From Roseimarinus sp035271585 (GTDB taxonomy: Bacteria > Bacteroidota > Bacteroidia > Bacteroidales > Prolixibacteraceae), in NCBI GenBank assembly GCA_035271585.1, contig DATERL010000085.1, positions 3,156 to 67,155 on the forward strand: a DNA stretch of 64,000 bases. Direction: 5' to 3'. Both the position numbers and the translations under genes were made by a program. The notes under the pieces were generated by a model. The model was not told the origin of the DNA. It saw only the letters and a list, made by a program, of their open reading frames with translations, and ran no database searches. This document shows positions 52,733-61,532 of the stretch, in pieces (position 1 is the first letter of the stretch; each line of letters opens with the position of its first letter).

Positions 52733-54682
52733 TTATTTATATATTGAATTGAGTTGCTGTTTTACCTCGTTACTGATAAAATCGGCAAATTCATTTAAAC
52801 TCATTGTTCCTTGGTCGCCTTCGCCCTGGCGGCGCACTGACACCAATTCTGATTCGGCTTCTTTCTCGCCTACAATCAGCAAATAAGGGATTCTTTTCAG
52901 TTCGTTATCCCTAATCTTCCTGCCAATCTTTTCGTTACGGTCGTCAACAACGGTGCGAATATCGGAAATATTTAAAATATTTGAAACTTTTCGAGCATAA
53001 TCGTTAAATTTTTCGCTGATGGGCATTACCACAACTTGCTCTGGAGTTAACCAAAGAGGAAATTTACCAGCAGTATGTTCGATTAAAACAGCCACAAATC
53101 GCTCCATCGATCCAAATGGCGCACGGTGTATCATCACCGGACGATGTTTTTGGTTATCGGCACCGGTGTACTCCAGTTCGAAACGTTCAGGCAGGTTGTA
53201 GTCAACCTGTATGGTGCCCAACTGCCAGCTCCGCCCAACGGCATCTTTGACCATGAAATCGAGTTTAGGACCATAAAATGCTGCTTCGCCAGTTTCGGTC
53301 ACCGTGATTAAACCCTTTTCGGCAGAAGCTTCGATAATAGCGCGTTCAGCTTTTTCCCAATTTTCATCCGATCCAATATACTTCTCGGTATTTTTTGGGT
53401 CACGAAGTGAAATTTGTGCAGTAAAGTTCTTAAAATCGAGGGCTTTAAAGATAATGAAAATAATATCAATTACTTTTTTAAACTCATCTTTAAGCTGATC
53501 GTGCGTGCAAAAAATGTGGGCATCATCTTGTGTAAAGCCACGTACTCGGGTCAAGCCGTGCAACTCGCCACTCATTTCGTAACGGTAAACGGTACCAAAT
53601 TCGGCGTAGCGTATGGGGAGGTCTTTGTAAGAGTGTGGGCGTGCTTTATATATTTCGCAATGGTGTGGGCAATTCATTGGTTTTAGCAGGTACTCTTCGC
53701 CTTCTTGGGGAGTATGGATAACCTGAAACGAATCTTTACCGTATTTTTCATAGTGGCCCGAAGTTTTATAAAGATTTACATCGCCAATATGTGGGGTAAT
53801 TACCTGTTCGTAGCCAAAGTTTTTTTGAACTTTTTTCAAGAATAATTCGAGTTGCTCGCGTAGTTGTGCTCCTTTGGGCATCCAAAGTGGCAAGCCCATT
53901 CCAACAGCTTGCGAAAAGGTAAAGAGATCCATTTCTTTACCAATTTTACGGTGGTCGCGTTTTTTTGCTTCTTCAAGCAAAACAAGGTATTCTTCCAACA
54001 ATTTAGCTTTCGGAAAAGAAATACCGTAAACGCGGGTCAGCATTTTATTTTTTTCGTTGCCGCGCCAGTAAGCGCCTGCAACACTCAAAAGCTTAATGGC
54101 TTTAATGTGCTCGGTGTTAGGAAGGTGTGGGCCACGACATAAATCGGTAAAATTACCTTGATGATATAATGTTATGGTACCATCTTCGAGCTCGCTAATA
54201 AGTTCCAACTTATAAGGATCATTCTTTTCAGTAAAGCGTTTTAAAGCCTCTGCTTTTGATACTACTTCACGAACGATATCGTTTTTCTGACGAGCCAGTT
54301 CAAGCATCTTCTTCTCGATAATCTCGAGATCATTTTCGGTGATTACTTTACCTGCGGGGAGGTCAACATCGTAATAAAAACCGTTTTCGATGGTTGGTCC
54401 AATACCAAACTTGGTATCAGGATACAATGCCTCAATGGCCTCGGCCAATAAGTGAGCCGATGAATGCCAAAAGGCGTGTTTGCCTTCTTGGTCGTCCCAT
54501 TTATTAAGTTTAATGGTGGCATCGGAATCAATTTTACGCGTAAGGTCAAGCACTTCGCCATTCACTGTTATCGACAAAACTTCTTTTGCTAAACGTGGAC
54601 TGATGGCGTTGGCTATCTCCAAACCGGAAACCGGTGCTTCAAATTGTTTAATCCCTCCATCGGGTAAAGTTATATTGATCAT
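52733..54682 (-). CDS. thrS: Threonyl-tRNA synthetase
   Basis: Class II synthetase, 649 residues from ATG 54682 (MINITLPDGG); the frame is open six codons further to a TTG. TGS domain (1-60), editing domain with HSSAHLLAEAIEALYP (about 70-85) and WRGNEKNKMLTRVYG, catalytic core with zinc ligands starting at MNCPHHCEIY, motif 2 YRYEMSGELHGLTRVRGFTQ, and motif 3 HRAPFGSMERF. First gene of thrS-infC-rpmI-rplT. Confidence 0.98.
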   Translation of the reverse strand: MINITLPDGGIKQFEAPVSGLEIANAISPRLAKEVLSITVNGEVLDLTRKIDSDATIKLNKWDDQEGKHAFWHSSAHLLAEAIEALYPDTKFGIGPTIENGFYYDVDLPAGKVITENDLEIIEKKMLELARQKNDIVREVVSKAEALKRFTEKNDPYKLELISELEDGTITLYHQGNFTDLCRGPHLPNTEHIKAIKLLSVAGAYWRGNEKNKMLTRVYGISFPKAKLLEEYLVLLEEAKKRDHRKIGKEMDLFTFSQAVGMGLPLWMPKGAQLREQLELFLKKVQKNFGYEQVITPHIGDVNLYKTSGHYEKYGKDSFQVIHTPQEGEEYLLKPMNCPHHCEIYKARPHSYKDLPIRYAEFGTVYRYEMSGELHGLTRVRGFTQDDAHIFCTHDQLKDEFKKVIDIIFIIFKALDFKNFTAQISLRDPKNTEKYIGSDENWEKAERAIIEASAEKGLITVTETGEAAFYGPKLDFMVKDAVGRSWQLGTIQVDYNLPERFELEYTGADNQKHRPVMIHRAPFGSMERFVAVLIEHTAGKFPLWLTPEQVVVMPISEKFNDYARKVSNILNISDIRTVVDDRNEKIGRKIRDNELKRIPYLLIVGEKEAESELVSVRRQGEGDQGTMSLNEFADFISNEVKQQLNSIYK

Positions 54683-54708
54683 ATTCGCTTTATTTTTCAA
54701 AATGTGTG

Positions 54709-54716
54709 CAAAGATA
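54709..54716 (-). promoter_or_regulatory. -7 box TATCTTTG upstream of thrS
   Basis: Exact match to the TAnnTTTG consensus, 26 bases before ATG 54682; would drive the whole thrS-rplT operon. Confidence 0.5.
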
Positions 54717-55226
54717 ATTAATCTGTTAAAAAACCAACTGCAAAAAGGGCAATAATTTGCTGTTTTCTACAAGGGTTAACGTTAAAAACGGATTATTGAC
54801 GACCATAGTTAAAAATGAATGCTGACAGGTTGAAGATAACTCTGTTGTGGAATTGAGCTTCAGCAGCGTATTTTGAGTAATTTATTATTTAAAATTCACT
54901 ATTAAAACTGAAGCCTAATTGACGAAGTTGATACTCAAAAAGCATGAAAATTAAATGGGTTCAGTTATTTATCATCAACTTAACACAATTAAAAATTCAA
55001 AAACCTGTTATTTTCAAATGTGATTGTACTTATTGACACTAACATCGATGTTTGCATTTCGCCCAAAGGCAATTATGATGGCTTAAAAATAAATAACCAT
55101 GCCATTTGACATTAATTACACATTCGACAAAAAAGCTTTAAGCGAGTTATTTTTTGGTACAAAAAAATAATAGTATTTTTCCATCAAATTTGAATTCTGA
55201 CAACCATTTTTCGAAATACACTGTAT
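54717..55226. other. 510-base gene-free gap between thrS and dpp4
   Basis: AT-rich, no credible gene. TTTTGAGTA at 54871-54879 and TACTCAAAA at 54932-54940 form a 9-base inverted repeat 52 bases apart. Two tiny open frames (30 and 23 codons, near 54943 and 55099) have no recognisable content. Confidence 0.5.
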
Positions 55227-57425
55227 ATGAGACTTATAACAACTTTTTTATTACTTGGTATTTTCTTCTCTACTCCTTTTTTATTATTAGGACAAAATCA
55301 GCTTACGCTCGACGATTTTATCGTTAATAAAACATTTTCCCAAAAAACAGTGAATGGGTTAAAATCGATGAACGATGGAGAGCATTATTCTTCAATAGAA
55401 GAAAGCACTTCGATTGTAAAATACAGCTATAAAACGGGCAAGCAAGTTGACATAATTCTCGATTTGAATACGATTGAAAACTGTCCGATCAAAAACATTT
55501 CGGCCTACGAATTTAGCAGCAATGAAAATCGAATTCTGCTCGAAACCAATCCAAAAAGTATTTACAGACATTCGTATTCTGCCAATTATTATGTTTGGGA
55601 TCATTACACCGAAACGTTATATGACGTGTCGGAAAACGGTCCCCAACAAGTGGCTACCTTTTCGCCCGATGGCGAGCGCATAGCTTTTGTGCGCGACAAC
55701 AATGTTTTCATTAAAACCATTCGGTTTGGCACCGAGCTACAGGTTACTTTCGATGGCAAAAAAAATGAAATAATTAATGGTGTCCCCGACTGGGTTTACG
55801 AAGAGGAATTTAGCTACAATAAAGCATTCGAATGGTCGCCCGACAGTAAAATGCTTGCTTTTGTAAAATTTAATGAATCGCAAGTGCGAGAATTTACGAT
55901 ACCAATGTACAAAGGACTTTCGCCCGAGAATAACGAAAATGCATTGTATCCCGGCGAATACACATTTAAATACCCCAAGGCCGGTGAGAAAAACTCAGAA
56001 GTTAGTGTTCATATTTTCGATGTAAAAACACGCACCCAAATTAAAGTCAATGTTGGCGACAATGTTGATATTTATATTCCTCGGATAAAGTGGAGCCTCG
56101 AAGGTAACGACCTGGCTGTTTTTCGTTTAAACCGAATACAAAACGAGTTAACCCTTCTTTACGCCAACCCTTTTACTGGCGATACACGTACGCTTGTTAC
56201 TGAACGCAACAATCGTTTTATCGATCAAGCCTACCTCGATCAGTTTTGCTACCTCGACGATGGCAAACACTTTGTAGTATTGAGCGAGCGCGATGGTTGG
56301 TCGCACCTTTATTTATACCGGAACAATGGTTTTTTAGTGAAACAAATAACTACCGGCAAGTTTGATGTAACCGACTTTTATGGTTTTGATGTAAAACAAA
56401 ACACATTTTATTACCAGGCAGCCAAAAAATCGCCACTACAACGCGAGGTTTATTCAATAAGCCTCGATGGCAAAAAAGAAACACTTATTTCAAAAAAAGA
56501 AGGAACCAGCAAAATCATTTTCGGCAAGGAATACCAATATTACCTGCTCTATCACAGCAGTAAATCAGCGCCATTAAAAGTCAGCGTTCACAACCAAAAA
56601 GGAAAAGAGCTTCGCGTAATTATTGATAATGATGAATTATTGGCCAAAGTGAAAAGCTACACCATGCCCATGTTTGAGTTTATTCGTTTTAAAACTCCCC
56701 AAGATATTGAATTGAACGGCTATCTTATCAAACCATCGAATTTTGATCCCAATAATAAATATCCTGTGGTTATTACGCAATACAGCGGACCCAACTCACA
56801 GGAAGTACTCGATAGCTGGAATATCGACTGGCATTATTTCCTAGCCGAACAAGGTTACATTGTAGCTAGTATAGATCCGCGAGGTACAGCTGCACGAGGC
56901 GAAGAATTCCGAAAATGCACCTATTTGCAGTTGGGAAAACTCGAATCGGACGACATGGTTGAAGCAGCAAAGCACATTGCCTCACTGCCTTTTACCGACG
57001 AACAAAACATGGCCATTTGGGGCTGGAGTTATGGCGGTTTTATGACTGCCTTGTGCATGAACAAAGGTGGCGAGCTATTTAAAGCAGGCATAGCAGTTGC
57101 ACCCGTTACCAACTGGCGTTATTACGATACCGTATATACGGAGCGTTTTATGCGAACTCCACAGCAAAACCCATTTGGATACGATGACAATTCGACCATA
57201 AACAATGTTAAAAACATCAAAGGAAATTTGTTGTTAATTCATGGAACGGCCGACGATAATGTTCATGTCCAAAACACCTTCGAATATACCGAAGCGCTGG
57301 TACAAGCCGAAATTCCTTTCGATATGCACATTTACACCAATCGGAATCATTCTATTTTTGGGGGAAATACTCGTGTGCACTTGTATAAAAAAATGTTGAG
57401 CTTTTTTGATCATAATTTGAAGTAA
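55227..57425 (+). CDS. Dipeptidyl peptidase IV (S9B family)
   Basis: Periplasmic serine protease that cuts X-Pro dipeptides from peptide N-termini, 732 residues. Signal peptide MRLITTFLLLGIFFSTPFLLLG; N-terminal eight-bladed beta-propeller (about 40-480) with the Glu pair VYEEEFSYNKAFEWS that binds the substrate N-terminus; C-terminal alpha/beta-hydrolase domain with catalytic Ser601 (GWSYGG), Asp676 (GTADDNVH) and His708 (NRNHSIFG). Triad complete, length normal. Single-gene unit; typical for protein-fermenting or proteolytic Bacteroidia. Confidence 0.96.
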   Translation: MRLITTFLLLGIFFSTPFLLLGQNQLTLDDFIVNKTFSQKTVNGLKSMNDGEHYSSIEESTSIVKYSYKTGKQVDIILDLNTIENCPIKNISAYEFSSNENRILLETNPKSIYRHSYSANYYVWDHYTETLYDVSENGPQQVATFSPDGERIAFVRDNNVFIKTIRFGTELQVTFDGKKNEIINGVPDWVYEEEFSYNKAFEWSPDSKMLAFVKFNESQVREFTIPMYKGLSPENNENALYPGEYTFKYPKAGEKNSEVSVHIFDVKTRTQIKVNVGDNVDIYIPRIKWSLEGNDLAVFRLNRIQNELTLLYANPFTGDTRTLVTERNNRFIDQAYLDQFCYLDDGKHFVVLSERDGWSHLYLYRNNGFLVKQITTGKFDVTDFYGFDVKQNTFYYQAAKKSPLQREVYSISLDGKKETLISKKEGTSKIIFGKEYQYYLLYHSSKSAPLKVSVHNQKGKELRVIIDNDELLAKVKSYTMPMFEFIRFKTPQDIELNGYLIKPSNFDPNNKYPVVITQYSGPNSQEVLDSWNIDWHYFLAEQGYIVASIDPRGTAARGEEFRKCTYLQLGKLESDDMVEAAKHIASLPFTDEQNMAIWGWSYGGFMTALCMNKGGELFKAGIAVAPVTNWRYYDTVYTERFMRTPQQNPFGYDDNSTINNVKNIKGNLLLIHGTADDNVHVQNTFEYTEALVQAEIPFDMHIYTNRNHSIFGGNTRVHLYKKMLSFFDHNLK

Positions 57426-57505
57426 ATCGCTTTTATAAACTCAAGGGATGAGTATAAAAAATCTTAATCTTTTAAACACACGTAATACATGGTTTTATGT
57501 ATTAG

Positions 57506-57580
57506 TGGGTTGTAACGGATTCGAACCGATGACCCCTACCCTGTCAAGGTAATGCTCTAAACCAACTGAGCTAACAACCC
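57506..57580 (-). tRNA. tRNA-Val (GAC)
   Basis: 74-base cloverleaf plus discriminator A at 57506; CCA not encoded. Acceptor GGGTTGT/ACAACCC perfect, D-arm GCTC/GAGC, anticodon loop TTGACAG giving GAC, variable GGGTC, T-loop TTCGAAT. The T-stem ATCGG/CCGTT has one T-T mismatch (50-64). The neighbouring degenerate copy has this stem fully paired. Confidence 0.9.
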
Positions 57581-57603
57581 TTAAAATAACAAAAAAACTT
57601 AAT

Positions 57604-57686
57604 CTGCTAAACGGATTCGAACCGTTCCGTCAGCTGACGGACTACCCTGTCAAGGTAATGCGCTAAACCAACTGAGCTAACAACCC
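57604..57686 (-). pseudogene. Degenerate tRNA-Val copy with a palindrome in the variable region
   Basis: Repeats the first 43 bases of tRNA-Val (one change, GCGC for GAGC in the D-stem), then carries the 16-bp perfect palindrome TCCGTCAGCTGACGGA in place of the variable loop, then the T-arm AACGG-TTCGAAT-CCGTT. After this the sequence no longer pairs with the acceptor 5' strand (TAGCAGA instead of ACAACCC). So it cannot form an acceptor stem and is most likely not functional. About seven bases of upstream flank are also shared with the intact tRNA. Confidence 0.75.
57626..57641. repeat. Perfect 16-bp palindrome TCCGTCAGCTGACGGA
   Basis: Lies inside the degenerate tRNA-Val copy. Differs from the element at 17553-17568 only in the central four bases (AGCT versus AAAC). 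Confidence 0.85.
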
Positions 57687-57887
57687 TTAAAATGAGTTTT
57701 GTCTATACCTCATTTTTTTGCGAAAATACTAATTTTAGCCATATAGTCATATTTTTGTCTGGAAAAAACTATTCAACAATTACATGAAAAGCATTTTGGA
57801 TCCGAGATGACGTACTATTCAGCATCTATTTTTGGTTTATCTAGCTTAAAAAAAGGGAATGATTTAAACTAAAAAGTCAGAGCAAAA

Positions 57888-57913
57888 AAAAAGAGCGAAT
57901 AAACGCTCTTTTT
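57888..57913 (-). terminator. Terminator after the glycogen synthase-like gene
   Basis: 10-bp stem AAAAAGAGCG/CGCTCTTTTT with loop AATAAA, T-run on the minus strand. Confidence 0.85.
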
Positions 57914-57929
57914 AAATATATTATTTCAA

Positions 57930-58742
57930 CTATCTATCTGCCAGAAGCTTATCGTAAAACTCGTCATAAGCATCAATATAAGTTTCCTCGGGATGATAGG
58001 CTAAAGTAGGCAAACCACTTTCGTTAATTAGCTTATCAACTTCGGGGTTTAATTCTGGACTACCTTTTATAATACCATCGGCATATTTTATGGCCAGTTT
58101 ATTCATATTGATATAAGTAGGTTCTTTAAGCATATCAATATCTTCTTCCGAGATATCTTCGCTTAAGAGTTTACTAATAAACTCAGTATTTAACGAACCC
58201 TTGAAATCATCATTATGCGCCGAAAAAACAACCTTTGCATCGACAAATAATGGATCGTTGAAATATGTTTTTTTAACAAACAATGGTACTAAAGCACCAA
58301 ACCATCCTTGACAATGAATTAAATCGGGCGCCCAACGAAGTTTAATTACCGTTTCGAGTACACCTTTTGCAAAAAAGATGCTTCTTTCGTCGTTATCGAT
58401 AAAAAACTTCCCTTCTTTATCGGACAGCACTTGTTTACGGTGGAAATAATCTTCGTTATCGATAAAATAAACCTGCATACGGGCAGGTTGTATCGATGCC
58501 ACCTTTATAATAAGCGGATGATCCGAATCGTTAATTACCAAATTCATACCCGACAATCGGATGACTTCGTGCAACTGATTACGACGTTCGTTAACAGAAC
58601 CGTAACGTGGCATAAAAGTCCTGATTTCTTTTCCCTTTTCTTGTATTCCTTGGGGAAGAAATCTGCCTATTTTGGATTTTTCTGATTCTGGTAAGTAGGG
58701 AGTAATCTCTTGAAAAATAAACAATACCTTTTTCTTTTCCAT
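57930..58742 (-). CDS. Glycogen/starch synthase-like protein, GT5 N-terminal domain only
   Basis: 270 residues from ATG 58742 (MEKKKVLFIFQEITPYLPES). Resembles the N-terminal Rossmann domain of GlgA: GRFLPQGIQEKGKEIRTFMP, RSIFFAKGVLETVIKLRWAP, DLIHCQGWFGALVPLFVKKT, FSAHNDDFKGSL. The protein ends near residue 270, so the C-terminal GT1 half that binds ADP-glucose in full GlgA (about 480 residues) is missing, and the KxGG motif is changed. Catalysis as a normal GT-B enzyme is therefore doubtful unless a partner supplies the second half. Divergent from panC, an arrangement I know from other Bacteroidota. Confidence 0.8.
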   Translation of the reverse strand: MEKKKVLFIFQEITPYLPESEKSKIGRFLPQGIQEKGKEIRTFMPRYGSVNERRNQLHEVIRLSGMNLVINDSDHPLIIKVASIQPARMQVYFIDNEDYFHRKQVLSDKEGKFFIDNDERSIFFAKGVLETVIKLRWAPDLIHCQGWFGALVPLFVKKTYFNDPLFVDAKVVFSAHNDDFKGSLNTEFISKLLSEDISEEDIDMLKEPTYINMNKLAIKYADGIIKGSPELNPEVDKLINESGLPTLAYHPEETYIDAYDEFYDKLLADR

Positions 58743-58767
58743 TCTATCTTTCGATATTATTGATTTG

Positions 58768-58775
58768 CAAAAGTA
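58768..58775 (-). promoter_or_regulatory. -7 box TACTTTTG for the glycogen synthase-like gene
   Basis: TAnnTTTG match on the minus strand, 26 bases before ATG 58742; supports that start. Confidence 0.45.
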
Positions 58776-58842
58776 GTAAAAAATAACCAATTAACCACTG
58801 ACTTACATTTTCATATTTCATTAAAAGAATGGTTCTATACTG

Positions 58843-58871
58843 TTTTGTTAGTAATTTATTTATTTACTTTG
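58843..58871 (+). promoter_or_regulatory. Candidate promoter for panC-panD
   Basis: TTTTG at 58843-58847 and TACTTTG at 58865-58871 (one base shorter than TAnnTTTG) are spaced about as -33 and -7 elements; the ATG is at 58890. Confidence 0.4.
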
Positions 58872-58889
58872 CAGCCTAATTGTTAATAA

Positions 58890-59732
58890 ATGAAAATAGT
58901 TTACACGGTTTCCGCGTTGAAGGAATCGATTAATCACCACAGGCAAAATAGCGGCTCAGTTGGTTTTGTTCCAACAATGGGAGCATTGCACGAGGGACAC
59001 ATATCATTGGTACGCCAAGCGGCATCAAAAAACAGTTTTGTGGTGGTAAGTATTTTTGTTAATCCTACTCAATTTAACGATAAAGAAGACCTAAAAAAGT
59101 ATCCACGCGACCTAAATTCCGATATAAAGCTATTAGAAGGGACTGGTTGTAATTTGGTTTTTGCTCCAAAGGCCGACGAAGTTTATCCCGAAACCGACAA
59201 GCGTATTTTCGAATTTGGAGATCTTGGCGCAGTTATGGAGGGGGAACATCGCCCAGGACATTTTAATGGGGTTGCCCAAGTAGTAAGCAAACTCTTCGAC
59301 ATGGTTATGCCCGACAGAGCTTACTTTGGCAAAAAAGATTTCCAGCAATTGGCTATAATTAAAAACATGGTAAAGCAGCTGAATTTGCCCATCGAAATTA
59401 TACCCTGCGATATTGTTCGCGAAACCGATGGTTTGGCCATGAGCTCGCGTAACGTTCGCTTAACATCTAAAGAACGAGAAAGTGCATTAGCGATTTCAAA
59501 AACCCTATTTGATGCAATTAAGCAATCGAAAAACAAATCGGTAAGCGAAGTGAAAAAATGGGTAATTGAAACCATAAATAATACACCCTATCTTAAAATT
59601 GAATATTTTGATATTGTTGATGATAACACACTCGCCACCCTATCGGACTGGGAAGAAACACGCAACAAAACAGGATGCATAGCTGTTATGTGTGGTAATG
59701 TTAGATTAATTGATAACGTAAGCTTTTCATAA
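58890..59732 (+). CDS. panC: Pantothenate synthetase
   Basis: Joins pantoate and beta-alanine using ATP. HIGH-type PTMGALHEGHISLV (about 28-41), VSIFVNPTQFNDKEDLKKYP, GHFNGVAQVVSKLFDMVMPD, YFGKKDFQQL, and the KMSMSSRN-like DGLAMSSRNVRL. 280 residues, normal. panD follows after one base and makes the beta-alanine, so the pair forms a complete branch; panB and panE are not here. Confidence 0.98.
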   Translation: MKIVYTVSALKESINHHRQNSGSVGFVPTMGALHEGHISLVRQAASKNSFVVVSIFVNPTQFNDKEDLKKYPRDLNSDIKLLEGTGCNLVFAPKADEVYPETDKRIFEFGDLGAVMEGEHRPGHFNGVAQVVSKLFDMVMPDRAYFGKKDFQQLAIIKNMVKQLNLPIEIIPCDIVRETDGLAMSSRNVRLTSKERESALAISKTLFDAIKQSKNKSVSEVKKWVIETINNTPYLKIEYFDIVDDNTLATLSDWEETRNKTGCIAVMCGNVRLIDNVSFS

Positions 59733-59733
59733 A

Positions 59734-60084
59734 ATGTTTATTGAAATTTGTAAATCAAAAATACACAAGGTTAGGGTAACCGAAGCCAACCTGCAATATG
59801 TAGGAAGCATTACTATTGACGAAGATTTAATGGATGCTGCCAACCTTATTGAAAATGAAAAAGTGCAGGTAGTAAATATTAATAATGGTGAACGGCTCGA
59901 AACCTATGTGATAAAAGGAGAACGCGCAAGTGGCACCATCTGTTTAAATGGACCCGCTGCCCGCAAGGTTGCTGTCAACGATATTGTGATTATTATGTCC
60001 TATGCCACAATGGACTTTGAAGAGGCTAAAAAATTCAAACCATCAATCGTTTTTCCAAATATTGAAACCAATTCATTGATTTAA
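59734..60084 (+). CDS. panD: Aspartate 1-decarboxylase
   Basis: Pyruvoyl enzyme that makes beta-alanine. 116 residues. Self-cleavage site Gly24-Ser25 in LQYVGSITIDEDL lies at the same place as in E. coli; catalytic-site Lys9 (KSKIHKVRVT), Tyr58 region (ETYVIKGERASGTICLNGPA) present. Starts one base after panC. Confidence 0.97.
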   Translation: MFIEICKSKIHKVRVTEANLQYVGSITIDEDLMDAANLIENEKVQVVNINNGERLETYVIKGERASGTICLNGPAARKVAVNDIVIIMSYATMDFEEAKKFKPSIVFPNIETNSLI

Positions 60085-60104
60085 TATTTTCAGTATTTCC
60101 TATC

Positions 60105-60148
60105 ATAAAAGCAGCGGGTACATTTTAAAATGTACCCGCTGCTTTTAT
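60105..60148. terminator. 44-base perfect palindrome, terminator of convergent panD and sufD
   Basis: Every base from 60105 to 60126 pairs with 60127 to 60148; the hairpin has A-run and T-run ends, so it can stop transcription in both directions. Unusually long and without mismatch. Confidence 0.92.
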
Positions 60149-60162
60149 CAGTGCTTTTGTCA

Positions 60163-61530
60163 TTATTTCTTTTTGTGAAATGAACAGTTCTGGCAAGGGC
60201 CCAACTCTCCCCGCAATCGTCGATTCACCAATTCTCCTAAGCGTTGGCGTAAAACGGGTACACCAATTTGTAAAAGTACTTCGTCGGCAAAAGCGAACAT
60301 AATCATCAAACGGGCTTCTTTTTCGCTTATACCACGGGTGCGCAGGTAAAACAGCGCTTCCTCGTCAATTCGGCCAACAGTTGCACCATGGCTACAACGT
60401 ACATCGTCGGCATCAATTACCAAACGCGGCTTGGTAAACATTTGAGCATTTTCGCTTAGTAATACGTTGTTGTTTTGCTGAAATGCTTCAGTTTTTTGGG
60501 CATCACGAAAAACATTTATCTGACCCGTAAAAACTCCAACCGACTCGTCGTCGAGGATATTTTTATACAATTGACTGCTGGTACAATTTGGTAAAACATG
60601 ATCGACCGAAGTAAAATTATCGACATGTTGTTTATTGTCGGTAAAACTCAAACCATTCATATTTGCATGGGCAAACTGACCGTTCAATTTCATTTTTAGA
60701 TTATTGCGAACAATACCGCCATTAAGGGTAATCACATCGCTATCGATACGTGAATTATCGCCAATTTCGCCAAAAAAGTTGGTAATATTTACCGCACCAT
60801 TGTGCTGATTTTGTAATGAATAAAAACCAAAACGAGCATCTTTATCAACAAAACATTCCGTAGAATTATTTAAAATGTAATAGTTATCGTTTAAAGTATG
60901 ATCACAAAATACAATTTTAGCTTCGCTATTTTTTCCTAAAACAAACAAGTTACGTTGTATTGCCAATGTATTTTCGCTAGCGTAAAGCAAATTAATAATC
61001 TGAACAGGGGTTTCGAGCACCATGTTGTCGGGGACGTAAAAAAAGAGGCCATCCTTTGCCATAGCGGTGTTGAGGTTAGCCATGGGGTCGTGTGACTCGG
61101 ATGAAAGTTGATTGTAGTATTGCTGTACAATTTCGGGGTGATGATTGGCTGCGTGCTGCAAACTGCTACAAATAACGCCCTTGGGAAATTCACGCATTTT
61201 TCGATTACGGCCATAATACCAGCCATTAACAAGCAAAACAAGGTAGGTATTCAATTGGGGCACATCGCAAGTAAACACCTCGTGCAAATCAACATTGTGC
61301 TCAACATAGCGAGGCACAACCGAAAAGTCATTCTGAAAAACAGGCCTTAAATCGGTGTATTTATAATCTTCGTTCTTTTTTGAAGGAATACCTTTTTGCT
61401 TGAATTTTTGAATGGCTGCATCACGGGCATTATTCATAAAATCGGGGCATCCTTCGAGATAGATATCCCTGTTTTGTTCAAACAAAGAAATCAACTCCTC
61501 AGTGGCTGTATATTTAACTGTTTCAATCAT
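60163..61530 (-). CDS. sufD: Fe-S cluster assembly protein SufD
   Basis: Scaffold partner of SufB in the SufBC2D complex, 455 residues. N-terminal helical part with KFKQKGIPSKKNEDYKYTDL, central beta-helix, and C-terminal VIDADDVRCSHGATVGRIDE with the conserved His, then ALFYLRTRGISEKEARLMIM. Starts 2 bases after sufC. C-terminus ends CQNCSFHKK, a C-x2-C that I do not recall from E. coli SufD. sufS and sufE do not follow. Confidence 0.96.
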   Translation of the reverse strand: MIETVKYTATEELISLFEQNRDIYLEGCPDFMNNARDAAIQKFKQKGIPSKKNEDYKYTDLRPVFQNDFSVVPRYVEHNVDLHEVFTCDVPQLNTYLVLLVNGWYYGRNRKMREFPKGVICSSLQHAANHHPEIVQQYYNQLSSESHDPMANLNTAMAKDGLFFYVPDNMVLETPVQIINLLYASENTLAIQRNLFVLGKNSEAKIVFCDHTLNDNYYILNNSTECFVDKDARFGFYSLQNQHNGAVNITNFFGEIGDNSRIDSDVITLNGGIVRNNLKMKLNGQFAHANMNGLSFTDNKQHVDNFTSVDHVLPNCTSSQLYKNILDDESVGVFTGQINVFRDAQKTEAFQQNNNVLLSENAQMFTKPRLVIDADDVRCSHGATVGRIDEEALFYLRTRGISEKEARLMIMFAFADEVLLQIGVPVLRQRLGELVNRRLRGELGPCQNCSFHKKK

Positions 61531-61532
61531 TG

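Noticed and set aside
55099..55170. 23-codon open frame in the thrS-dpp4 gap
   Set aside because: Too short, no conserved feature, no promoter.
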